NCBI GenBank assembly: GCA_012523035.1
Contig: JAAYJH010000104.1
Coordinates: 1 to 35,500, forward strand
Length of the DNA: 35,500 bases
Direction of reading: 5' to 3'
From: Fibrobacter sp.
GTDB taxonomy: Bacteria > Fibrobacterota > Fibrobacteria > Fibrobacterales > Fibrobacteraceae
The notes under the pieces were generated by a model, which did no database searches, had not been told where the DNA came from, and saw only the letters and a program-made list of their open reading frames with translations. This document shows positions 6,663 through 14,795 of the stretch, piece by piece (the stretch's first letter is position 1; each line of letters starts with the position of its first letter). The position numbers and the translations under genes were made by a program.

Positions 6663-9023
6663 TTATCGAATTTTTAAGAACTGCGTCTTATTGAACGTTT
6701 CGTTCTGGATTTTTAAGATGTACGCTCCTTGCGGTAGCAAATTCCTAACGCGATCCTGAATGTTTTCAAAGGTTTTCAAGTTATTGAAATGGGCCAAACG
6801 GTTTCCGTTCAGGTCAAATACCGTGACGCTCATAAAACTTGTTGCAGAAAATTCGAGATGATGCCGCGCGATTGCCGTGATCGAATCCTCTGGTTTTTCC
6901 TTGGGAGTCCATTCCAGCAAAGCCCAGTTCTGGTTGCTAGTGCCGTCGCACGCCCATTCAATAGACGAGGCTCCCGATTCCTTAGATGCAGCGCCAATGC
7001 CCACGCAACTCTGGTCCACGGAAACTTGCATTACCATAGTGTAGGAATCATCCTGATTTTTAACGAATTTGAAGAGCTGAGCGGTTTTTGCAGCACTATC
7101 CTTGGCGAGTTCCTTTACAACGACATTGGTTCCGTTTCCTGGAGATCCACCTTCCAAATCCAAGGCTAAGCCCGTGGCATCCCCATATTCATCAACTAGG
7201 GAAAGTGTGTAGTAGCCGTCCCTTTCAGCGTTCCATTTCCAGCCCATTTCATTTTCGGATTGAACAACGTCTGTGCCGCTCTTGAGTTCAGCGGTAGCGG
7301 CCGTTGCAAGGAAAAATCCGCTATTCATGTTCTTGAGTGAAAAGAATTTTGAAGTATCTATGACGGTAGCTACCTTGGGCTTGATTTCTTCCACAGGTTC
7401 ACTCCCCACCTGAATACTCTTGAGGAACGGCGCTGGATGAACCACGGTAACCCAGTTTTTTAAATCGCTATCGGTAATGTATTTCATGCCTGTGGCATTT
7501 GTTTGGTCGCCTGCGTACTTGGTGCAGAAATCTTTCACGTCGCTACCTTTGGTGTTGTAAGCATCCATCAGCGAGTAACCATAATTGGTCTGTTCTGGTT
7601 TCCAGCTGGAAGTTGTTTTGGGAGTAAAACTGATGGGTGCAGGTGTAGCATCTAGAGCTTCTGACAAGTACGAATATTCATCGCGAGCTGGTTCGTCGAC
7701 GCCAGCGCCCATAGTAAGCGCTTGGCCCTTGGTGTAACCGTTAAAACGGTTTGCTATTGAAACCATGTCAGAGCCTTCGCTGCCGATAATGCCTGTGGTA
7801 GCGCCGCCGTTATCGCTCTTGCCATAGGCTGAAAAATAATTGTTGTAAATATGGGCGGAACCGTTCCCGAGCTGTGGACAACGGCGTACGTTTTTGTCCC
7901 ACCAATTGTAAAGTAGTGTGGTGCGGTCTCGTGTTAATTCCGTATTTTGCGTGCCATACGCTACAGTCCAATAGCGATTTTTAAAGCGGCTATAGGAAAT
8001 AGTCACGTAGTCAGGGCTGCGGCCATTATCTTTCTTGTCCATGTAAGTCATGTAGGGTGTATTGATCCAAATGAACTTGCCCACTTCATCTTGACCGTTA
8101 CCCTTGCGGTCATATGTCAGCTGAGATTCAAAATAGATATGGTCAATCCAGATCTGGCGAGAAGACCACACGTTAATCAAGATACGATTTGGCTGGTTCT
8201 TGACCACCATTTTCAGATTGCGGAAAATGATATTATCCGAAGGTTCATCGCCCTCAGTACCGTATTCATTATTGGTTCGGAAAAAAGGATCGTACAGCGT
8301 ATGGCTACCATAGCAGCCCACCAAAGTCTTGTTATCCCGTAAGCGAGTATGGGAATGTTTCTGCATGTCGATATCGGCGCAGACCACGACCGTCTTGGGC
8401 TCCGTTTTCTTCAGTTCTTCCACAAGATCGGTATCTGTCGTCACAACCACCACATCGCCAAGCAACCCGCCAATGGTTCCTGCCTTTTCGCCATTAGGTG
8501 TATTCGCGTTAGCGGCATAGCCTTCAAGGCCATCTAGGTTCAGCTTGAATTTCTGGTAATTATCTCCTGAATAAGTCGCCACTTTTAACGAATTACTGTT
8601 CACGTCAAAAGTGAGGCCCACTTTAGAATCGGCATTGCTCACCACCTTATAATAAAGGGAGTAACCGTCAAAATCTTTCTGTACCGACTCGATTTTCCAG
8701 CGCTGGTTTGCAGCATCGGTATCTTTCAAGAGCTTGGCTACCCCATTTTCGCTAGTAACGAGAAGTCCCGTTTTGCTATTGACTATCTCATAAACGCCTG
8801 CGCTAATGTAATTGAGGGTCCACTTTTCGTCTAGAATGCCCTGAATCTTCGAACTTGTAAGGGTTGAGCCTTCTTCGGCCTTTAAAATCGTGATATTTCG
8901 ATCGGTATCGGCTATACCAAAACGAAATTCCTGCTTGGGATAATCCACCGCAGCAAAGGCTCCTGTCGTAAAGAACAGCCCCGCTGCAAAGACAACGGCA
9001 GTATGATTGAATTTAAAAACCAT
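6663..9023 (-). CDS. Secreted PL1 pectate lyase flanked by two ricin-type carbohydrate-binding domains
   Basis: 786 residues from ATG at 9023, chosen because GGAG sits 5 bases before it; an in-frame GTG at 9029 overlaps that site. A signal peptide ends near GAFA. Residues about 30-175 form a beta-trefoil-like ricin/CBM13 region (NQRWKIE). The PL1 parallel beta-helix spans about 185-440 with DNIIFRNLKM, SRQIWIDHIYF and NVRRCPQLG...AHIYNNYF. The last includes the probable catalytic Arg near 380, matching the PL1 RxPxxR-like motif, although the proline context differs slightly. A second ricin-type domain covers about 557-700 (SNQNWAL). A sorting-like C-terminus follows (VFDLNGNRL...LPQGAYILKIQNE). 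It should cleave polygalacturonate by beta-elimination outside the cell. Two lectin domains around one PL1 domain is an uncommon layout. Confidence 0.9.
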   Translation of the reverse strand: MVFKFNHTAVVFAAGLFFTTGAFAAVDYPKQEFRFGIADTDRNITILKAEEGSTLTSSKIQGILDEKWTLNYISAGVYEIVNSKTGLLVTSENGVAKLLKDTDAANQRWKIESVQKDFDGYSLYYKVVSNADSKVGLTFDVNSNSLKVATYSGDNYQKFKLNLDGLEGYAANANTPNGEKAGTIGGLLGDVVVVTTDTDLVEELKKTEPKTVVVCADIDMQKHSHTRLRDNKTLVGCYGSHTLYDPFFRTNNEYGTEGDEPSDNIIFRNLKMVVKNQPNRILINVWSSRQIWIDHIYFESQLTYDRKGNGQDEVGKFIWINTPYMTYMDKKDNGRSPDYVTISYSRFKNRYWTVAYGTQNTELTRDRTTLLYNWWDKNVRRCPQLGNGSAHIYNNYFSAYGKSDNGGATTGIIGSEGSDMVSIANRFNGYTKGQALTMGAGVDEPARDEYSYLSEALDATPAPISFTPKTTSSWKPEQTNYGYSLMDAYNTKGSDVKDFCTKYAGDQTNATGMKYITDSDLKNWVTVVHPAPFLKSIQVGSEPVEEIKPKVATVIDTSKFFSLKNMNSGFFLATAATAELKSGTDVVQSENEMGWKWNAERDGYYTLSLVDEYGDATGLALDLEGGSPGNGTNVVVKELAKDSAAKTAQLFKFVKNQDDSYTMVMQVSVDQSCVGIGAASKESGASSIEWACDGTSNQNWALLEWTPKEKPEDSITAIARHHLEFSATSFMSVTVFDLNGNRLAHFNNLKTFENIQDRVRNLLPQGAYILKIQNETFNKTQFLKIR

Positions 9024-9268
9024 ATACACTCCATTTTTCAGGTCACCTATTGGCCTGCCTATAATTTAAGTGTAGAAGAAGGAAATGGACGATCTCGCAA
9101 AAAAAGGAGTTGTCCTTAGACTACAGACGTGCGGCTATTCCGCGAAAAAATCCAAAGTCTTGATCCTTACCTTGATTTCTGTCCATTTTCCGCTATCGTT
9201 GCCGAGAGCCTGCTGATCAAACTATTTTTTTTGGGTAAGATAGGCGTTATTACAGAAATATCTGTATA

Positions 9269-9302
9269 AAAAAATCCCGCGAAATGAATCACGGGATTTT
9301 TT
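9269..9302 (-). terminator. Terminator after the CE1 esterase gene
   Basis: A near-perfect 11-bp stem AAAAAATCCCG/CGGGATTTTTT (269-279/292-302 of the 9 kb region) with a 12-base loop, 38 bases after the minus-strand stop at 9340. T runs occur on both strands, so it can act in both directions. It lies in the 316-base gap 9024-9339, which otherwise shows only the upstream region of the pectate lyase gene. Confidence 0.85.
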
Positions 9303-9339
9303 ACTTAAAAATATAAAAGCTTGCTTGAACAGTTTTCAA

Positions 9340-10851
9340 TTAGAATTGTTCAAAGAATGCATGGACTGCTTGTGGAACCCAAGTATCCTGCCAGCCAGCA
9401 CCAACGGCCATGCTGCCATAATCGTGAGCGGTCCACTGGTGACCACCAGGCCAGCTACAGAATTTCACAGGGAAACGCGGATCAACGCTCTTGAAATCGT
9501 GGCAGACGTGCCCTGTGTTGCCTTGGACTTCTTCTGGTTTTTCAGCACTTGCATCGGTGAAGTTGCCATTGGCATCGGGTTTACCGTTGTTCTTGAGAAT
9601 TCTCACAAGAGCACTGTTCTTGGCTCGGTCGTAATTACATATACCGTCATTCTTTCCATGAACAGCCATCCAAGAAATCGGCTTTCCTTTGTTTGTCGGA
9701 AGGTAGATATTATAGTCAGCAGTGGCATAGACTGCCACTGCACGAATTCTATGCTGGAAGTCCTGTGCAAGAGAGTTCGTGACCATGGCACCGAAGCTAA
9801 ATCCTGTGACGAATACGCGGCTCGTGTCAATGCAGTAGTTGTTTTCAAGAAGTGTCAGCAACTGATCAAAAAAAACGTGATCTTTATCACTTGACACACT
9901 CCAAGGCATGCCATCGGTATCGCCACGAGGTGAAATAAAGATGTAGTTGCCTTCTGTATCTAGGTTCTGCTGGCCATAGTATGGAGATGGATGATCATAG
10001 TCTGGAGCGTGGTGGACGAAATCTTCAGCGTTACTACCCATGCAGTGCATCGCGAAGAGAATCTTGTAAGGCTTTGTGTTGTCGTAGTTCTTAGGCAAGG
10101 TGATGAAGAATTCGCGAGTTAGGCCGTTTACTTTCATCTCGAAACGTTGACCATTTTCGACATTTTTGGTTGCTGTCAACGTGGAATTCATGCCGCAACC
10201 CTTACTAGGTGTAGGGGTGTTCTTGAGAGCATAACCGAAGGAATAGACTGGTTCAGTTTTCTTCAGGGTTAGCGTCACGTTTGTATCTAAGTTGGTGAGT
10301 GTCACTACTAGGGTGTCGTAACCTTCTGCAATCACTCGGAGGTCATCGCCAGCAGCATCTTTCTTTAGGATCTTGGAGGCATTATTGCTCACAGAAGCCT
10401 CGTAAGAACCTTTTGCTGTAAACTTTAGATTTTGCTGTGCAGAACCCATATGGATGCGAGCAAAGTAGGTACCTTCGCTTTTGACAAACCCACGAAGATC
10501 CACGGAGCCCGAACCGAAAAGTTTCTGGTCCATCACGCGAAAGCCTAGCGCATCAAAAATTTGCACCTGCACTGGTCCAGAAGAAGACTGTGCGTAAGAA
10601 AGCACCCCGTTCTTTACTCCTACGAATCCAGGGTTGGATGTAGCCTGGATGGATATTGGATCGTACTCCAGAGTGAAGGAGCCCGTCTCGTCTGTCTTTG
10701 TAGAAATATTATTGTTTATAAGGGTCACATCGGCACCCTTGATTTTTTCTCCATTTTCGTTCGAGACTGTTCCCGTGACAATAAAGGCATTAGAAACCAC
10801 AGCGGATAGCGCCACGGCTAGACCTAGCTTCAATACACCCATTTTCTTCAT
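9340..10851 (-). CDS. Secreted CE1/feruloyl-esterase-like hydrolase with internal sorting-like domain
   Basis: 503 residues; signal peptide MKKMGVLKLGLAVALSAVVSNA; ribosome site AAAAGGA 8 bases before ATG. Residues about 24-75 form a carboxypeptidase-regulatory-like fold (GTVSNENGEKIKGADVTLIN). Residues about 85-150 (VQIFDALGFRVMDQKLF...GTYFARI) look like the C-terminal sorting block of the neighbouring enzymes, but here it is internal. The alpha/beta hydrolase domain (about 225-503) has GFSFG with nucleophile Ser352 and GGHQW with catalytic His471, typical of the CE1/PHB-depolymerase-like esterase group that includes feruloyl and acetyl xylan esterases. Cys residues (SKGCGMNS, NYCIDTS, HVCHDF) may form disulfides. 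It would release ester-linked phenolic or acetyl groups from plant cell wall; the substrate is inferred. Confidence 0.85.
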   Translation of the reverse strand: MKKMGVLKLGLAVALSAVVSNAFIVTGTVSNENGEKIKGADVTLINNNISTKTDETGSFTLEYDPISIQATSNPGFVGVKNGVLSYAQSSSGPVQVQIFDALGFRVMDQKLFGSGSVDLRGFVKSEGTYFARIHMGSAQQNLKFTAKGSYEASVSNNASKILKKDAAGDDLRVIAEGYDTLVVTLTNLDTNVTLTLKKTEPVYSFGYALKNTPTPSKGCGMNSTLTATKNVENGQRFEMKVNGLTREFFITLPKNYDNTKPYKILFAMHCMGSNAEDFVHHAPDYDHPSPYYGQQNLDTEGNYIFISPRGDTDGMPWSVSSDKDHVFFDQLLTLLENNYCIDTSRVFVTGFSFGAMVTNSLAQDFQHRIRAVAVYATADYNIYLPTNKGKPISWMAVHGKNDGICNYDRAKNSALVRILKNNGKPDANGNFTDASAEKPEEVQGNTGHVCHDFKSVDPRFPVKFCSWPGGHQWTAHDYGSMAVGAGWQDTWVPQAVHAFFEQF

Positions 10852-11306
10852 GTTTTTTTCCTTTTATTAAGTTACCCTCAATTCGAAAATTTATATCCAA
10901 ACGGGCTACTTATTTCGCAAGAGTACTCCTATACTGTGGACAAAATGTCCATACGTTTTTTGCAAGCGTAAATTCACGATCTGCTGGTGCCAAAATCAGG
11001 CCGTATAAGTCATCTTTGTTGTTAAATGTTGTAAAAAGCAGCGTTTCCAGACTATTGTTGTATATAAAATTTTACGCTGTAAATTCGAAAAAAAACAACA
11101 GAAAACTAACTCTATAGATGATACTACGATGGTGATTAATCCTTGCTATTGGACACAAAAGCCATGAGGCCATTGCTTGCAAAGGCCAAACAAACGATTT
11201 TAGCAGAATGGGTTATGATAAAAAAGTATAACACCTGATAAAACAATATCAAAGAAATCATAGAATACTCGTCATATATATATTTAAGTTTAAGAAAGGA
11301 GGATTT
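10852..11306. other. Intergenic region, no gene seen
   Basis: 455 bases between the divergent esterase and the broken nitroreductase. It holds the upstream regions of both. A short inverted repeat CAGCGT/ACGCTG (11039-11044/11074-11079) is present. Base composition falls from the higher G+C of the esterase gene to AT-rich within this stretch. I see no tRNA, transposase or open frame. Confidence 0.5.
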
Positions 11307-11965
11307 ATGACTATTGAAGAAGCAATTAAGTTACGTCATTCTGTTCGTCGATATTTACCAAAGCCACTCACAACTGATCAAGAAAAAGCATTGCAAAAAA
11401 AATAAATGATTTGAATCAACAACACCATTTACACATACAGCTTATCATAAATGAAGAAGAAGCATTTAATTGTTTTATGGCTAGCTATGGTAAATTCCAT
11501 GGGGTTAAAAATTACATTGCTATTGTTGCTAAAAAAGAAAAAAACATGGAAGAACGCTCTGAACGAGCAGACGCAGAACTAGTTCTATATTCTCAAACTC
11601 TAGGTTTGAATACTTGTATTGTGGGAAAAACCTATAAAAAAACAAAAGAAATAATCATCAATTCTAATGAAAAATTAGTGATGTTAATTTCTCTTGGATA
11701 TGGAGAAAATCAAGGAGTAAGTCATCCTATGAAGCCAATCTCAAAAATTGCTCCAAATTATGATTCCTCTCCAGATTGGTTTAAAAAGGGAATTGACTCG
11801 GTTCTTCTTGCGCCTACAGCTTTAAATCTAATGAATGCCGTCTTTATGATAAATGAAGATGGTAAAGTTATAGCGAAGTCAAAGATAGGAGTTTGTAGAA
11901 AAGAGAATCTTGGAATAATGAAATATTTTTTTGAACTCGGTTCTAAAAAAAAGATTACAACATAA
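11307..11965 (+). pseudogene. Nitroreductase-family protein, broken by a -1 frameshift in a poly-A run
   Basis: A strong ribosome site (AAAGGAGG, 5 bases before ATG at 11307) opens MTIEEAIKLRHSVRRYLPKPL, the N-terminal FMN-binding signature of the nitroreductase family. The frame stops at 11403 after 32 codons. The rest of the protein (KINDLNQQHH... to ...FFELGSKKKITT, ending 11965) continues in another frame, with nitroreductase features such as DAELVLYSQTLGLNTCIVG and SLGYGENQG. The break is in eight A residues (11395-11402); one more A would restore a product of about 219 residues. It could be a recent inactivating deletion, a sequencing or assembly error, or expression by slippage. It stands alone, with no partner gene. 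Confidence 0.8.
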
Positions 11966-12092
11966 AGTTTTGAGGTATGCTTGTTTTAAAAAACAACTGA
12001 ATTTATTCAAATAACAATGATAATATCCGCCAAATTGGATGATGAATGATTATTGAGAGACTTCAAATACTACAAACTTTCCGTTTTAAAAC

Positions 12093-12123
12093 AAAAAAAG
12101 AGGCTTAATTAATTAAGCCTCTT
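12093..12123 (-). terminator. Terminator directly after the tRNA-Arg-like gene
   Basis: An 11-bp perfect stem AAGAGGCTTAA/TTAAGCCTCTT (12098-12108/12113-12123) with loop TTAA. On the minus strand it is followed by seven T (complement of 12093-12099). It begins three bases after the tRNA-like 3' end, which suggests the tRNA-like sequence is or was a transcribed unit. Confidence 0.85.
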
Positions 12124-12125
12124 AG

Positions 12126-12199
12126 TGCAGATGCCAGGACTCGAACCTGGAATCTTCTGGTTCGTAGCCAGATGCCTTATCCAGTTTGTCCACGCTTGC
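12126..12199 (-). tRNA. tRNA-Arg (anticodon ACG), degenerate 5' half
   Basis: 74 bases on the minus strand. The anticodon arm TCTGG-CTACGAA-CCAGA gives anticodon ACG (Arg). The T arm CCAGG-TTCGAGT-CCTGG is perfect and the D loop contains AACTGGATA. The 5' half fits badly: acceptor 5' strand GCAAGCG against 3' strand CATCTGC has two mismatches plus one G-U, and D-stem GACA/AGGC has two mismatches. A 5' strand GCAGATG would pair perfectly, so the 3' part looks intact and the 5' part altered. No CCA is encoded. It may be a tRNA pseudogene, a 3' remnant such as an integration site, or a divergent functional tRNA. The remaining DNA at 11966-12092 and 12200-12552 shows nothing else convincing. Confidence 0.6.
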
Positions 12200-12552
12200 T
12201 CATGGATTGTAAAATGTGTTGTCAAAAAAACTAAATAATGATTGTTTTCCTTTTTTGCATAAATTCAGTTTTTTATCTCATTTTTTCGATGTAGGCATTC
12301 GGTGCGACAAAAGCCTCTACAATCATATTTAATCCCGACAAAACTATCATGTGGAACAACAGAGTGTTGTTTCTATTTTGTCCATAATATCGTTGTCTGA
12401 AAACAACCCTTTATAAGTCTTTTCATTTATAATCTCTATTAAAAATCTATTTTTATTTCAAAAGAAAATTAAACCGGAGTGTTTATGGATTTCAAAATAA
12501 AAATCAGGTGGACTCATTTTTATTGCCCTTAATCAAGTAAAAAGGAACTTTT

Positions 12553-14637
12553 ATGAAACCTTTATTTTTAGTTCTTTTCTTAGTTCTATTTTCAGCGAAT
12601 GCCTTTGCCATCACTAAAGCCAAATTTGACTTTGTGGTAGGGGTTGATGGCGATTTTAAGCAAGCAATGGATGCCGCTAAAAACGCAAACCCGACTCAGC
12701 AAAAACGATTCTATATCTTCTTCCCCAATGGAGAATATAATATTGGTTCTCTCACTGGAGATGCGAATCAGAAAACCACCTTCACCACATCTAATGTTTC
12801 TTTTATTGGGCAAAATACAGATAGCACAGTGATTTACAATAAATCTTCAGAAGAAGGCATCAGTATTACTGCAACGCTTTATTTTTATAAAACAGACAAT
12901 ATGTATTTACAAGATTTGACTATTAACAATAAAGCCAATTACGGACATACTAGTTCTTATTCTGAAACAGGCCGCCATGTCGCTGTTCAAGAGCAAGGGA
13001 ATAAATTTATTTATAAAAATGTAAAGCTTTTAAGTACTCAAGATACTTATTACACCAAAGGGACTCGTACCTACTGGGAAACAGGTGAAATTCATGGTAC
13101 CACGGATTATATATGCGGAGGCGGAGATGTCTTTTTTAATCAATGTCGATTGTATAATCTAAAAAAAAGTGCAATGACAGCACCATCCACGACTTCTGAT
13201 TGGGGTTATGTTTTTCACTCCTGTACCATTGATGGGAATGTCACTGGATACACTTTAGGGCGTTCTTGGAATAATGCCAAAGCCGTTTTTATCAACACGA
13301 CGATGAATATACTCCCTGACGAAAAAGGATGGGGTGATCCCATGAATTCCGTTCCTCAAGTTTTTGCCGAATACGGAAGCAAAAATAGTTCAGGTGGGTC
13401 GATCGATTTAAGCAAACGACGCACCACTTACGAAAAAAATGGCGTTACAGTAAACCTAAATCCCGTTTTAACAGCTTCTCAAGCCGCTCAATACACCGTT
13501 GAAAATGTGTTGAGTGGAACAGACCAATGGAAGCCTAATTTACTCACGAAGCAAGTGAGTGCTCCTAAACTCACTTTCGAAGGCAATCGTATTACTTGGG
13601 AAGATAACGATAGCGCGCTTTGCTGGGTAGTCTTAAAAAATGGTAAGTATTATACAAATGTAAGCTCCCCTTTTGTAGAAACAACCTCTTTTACTTCAGG
13701 AGATAAAATCACTGTAAGAGCAGCCAATTCGATGGGTGGTCTTGGAGCCGCCTCTCTTCCTATCACAATAGATCCTCGACCCTACTTTAAGATAAATCTT
13801 CAATCACTTCCTGGTGGTTCTATTTCTCAAAATCCTGAGGGAACCTCTTTACCAGAAGGGACTTCCGTGACATTTACCGCTGTTCCCCTTCTTGGTTGGC
13901 AATTTGACCACTGGGCAGGTGTTCATTCTGGCACAGAAAACTCTTGGACTCATAATTCACTCACTCAAGATATTTCTTTAGAGGCTTTTTTCATGCCTAT
14001 TGATAAAAACAAATATGAGGCCGAAACCGGTATATATGAAAAGGGTGCAATTTTTGAAAATAAAAACACGGGATATTCTGGAGATGGGTATGTGAATTTT
14101 TCTACAGAGAGCGGATCTTCTGTGGATATCCCAATCTATAGTGATAATAATACAGATGCAGACATCCACTTAGTTTATGCAAACGGTTCTACTGCCACTC
14201 GAACTCTTAGCGTACTTCTCAATAATTCTATAGTTTTAGCAACACTTGATTTTGAACCAACCGCAAGTTGGAGTACTTGGGAAAATAAAACCATCTCTTT
14301 ATCATTGCCACAAGGATTCAGTACCATTTCCATACAGACGGTAAATGAAAATGATGGCCCCAATATTGATGTTCTTACAATTGAACCCAAAACGATTGCT
14401 GTAACAAACTTAAAAAACAAGCCTAGTTTTTACTCCTATGATTCGAAATCAAAAGTACTTTATATAAACTCTGATAATATCCAATCTATCTCCGTAGAAT
14501 TATTCTCATTGGATGGAAAACGACTCTTTTTTCAACAGAATAAAAACACCATTTCACTTCGATTTCTAAATCAAGGTGTTTATATTATGAAAGTTTTTGA
14601 TGGTCAGAATTCGTTTTATGGCTTAGTTTCATTATAA
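12553..14637 (+). CDS. Secreted CE8 pectinesterase with InlB-like repeat, CBM35/6-like module and sorting-like tail
   Basis: 694 residues; signal peptide MKPLFLVLFLVLFSANAFA; ribosome site AAAAAGGAAC. The CE8 beta-helix spans about residues 22-320, with STQDTYY (Gln163, Asp164), GTTDYICGGGDVFF (Asp185) and LGRSW (Arg237, Trp239). These match the pectinesterase catalytic Gln, two Asp and Arg, with the usual 21-residue gap between the two Asp. A bacterial Ig/InlB-B-like repeat follows (about 415-475, ...GWQFDHWAG...), then a CBM35/6-like domain (about 480-620, KYEAETGIYEKGA...), and a sorting-like C-terminus (LFSLDGKRLFF...LNQGVYIMKVFDG). It would de-methylesterify pectin outside the cell, preparing it for the pectate lyase at 6663-9023. 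Its base composition is AT-rich, unlike the other three enzymes. Confidence 0.92.
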   Translation: MKPLFLVLFLVLFSANAFAITKAKFDFVVGVDGDFKQAMDAAKNANPTQQKRFYIFFPNGEYNIGSLTGDANQKTTFTTSNVSFIGQNTDSTVIYNKSSEEGISITATLYFYKTDNMYLQDLTINNKANYGHTSSYSETGRHVAVQEQGNKFIYKNVKLLSTQDTYYTKGTRTYWETGEIHGTTDYICGGGDVFFNQCRLYNLKKSAMTAPSTTSDWGYVFHSCTIDGNVTGYTLGRSWNNAKAVFINTTMNILPDEKGWGDPMNSVPQVFAEYGSKNSSGGSIDLSKRRTTYEKNGVTVNLNPVLTASQAAQYTVENVLSGTDQWKPNLLTKQVSAPKLTFEGNRITWEDNDSALCWVVLKNGKYYTNVSSPFVETTSFTSGDKITVRAANSMGGLGAASLPITIDPRPYFKINLQSLPGGSISQNPEGTSLPEGTSVTFTAVPLLGWQFDHWAGVHSGTENSWTHNSLTQDISLEAFFMPIDKNKYEAETGIYEKGAIFENKNTGYSGDGYVNFSTESGSSVDIPIYSDNNTDADIHLVYANGSTATRTLSVLLNNSIVLATLDFEPTASWSTWENKTISLSLPQGFSTISIQTVNENDGPNIDVLTIEPKTIAVTNLKNKPSFYSYDSKSKVLYINSDNIQSISVELFSLDGKRLFFQQNKNTISLRFLNQGVYIMKVFDGQNSFYGLVSL

Positions 14638-14645
14638 AAATTCTT

Positions 14646-14676
14646 AATCAATGAAGACACGCCTCCTTGATTGATT
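14646..14676. terminator. Probable terminator between convergent pectinesterase and ffh genes
   Basis: An 11-pair stem (AATCAATGAAG, 14646-14656, with 14666-14676) with one mismatch and a 9-base loop, 8 bases after the pectinesterase stop. On the minus strand a T-rich tract follows shortly. The loop contains ACACGCCTC, a piece of the dispersed repeat family seen at 17759, 25222 and 34506. The remaining 119 bases up to ffh show nothing else. Confidence 0.45.
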
Positions 14677-14795
14677 TATACAAAAGACAAGATTTTTGAA
14701 GGTAACTTTTTAGATTGACAAAATCGAAGTAGATAGGTGCTAAACGAGTGAGAGAGGAGTTCTTTGAAAATTCCCGTGCATCAAGGCCTAGAGTT

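Noticed and set aside
9024-9029. GTG start for the pectate lyase
   Set aside because: It overlaps the GGAG ribosome site; ATG at 9023 has proper spacing.
12485-12532. 15-codon leader peptide (MDFKIKIRWTHFYCP) before the pectinesterase
   Set aside because: It has a GGAG upstream but no attenuator hairpin or codon run, so it is probably chance.
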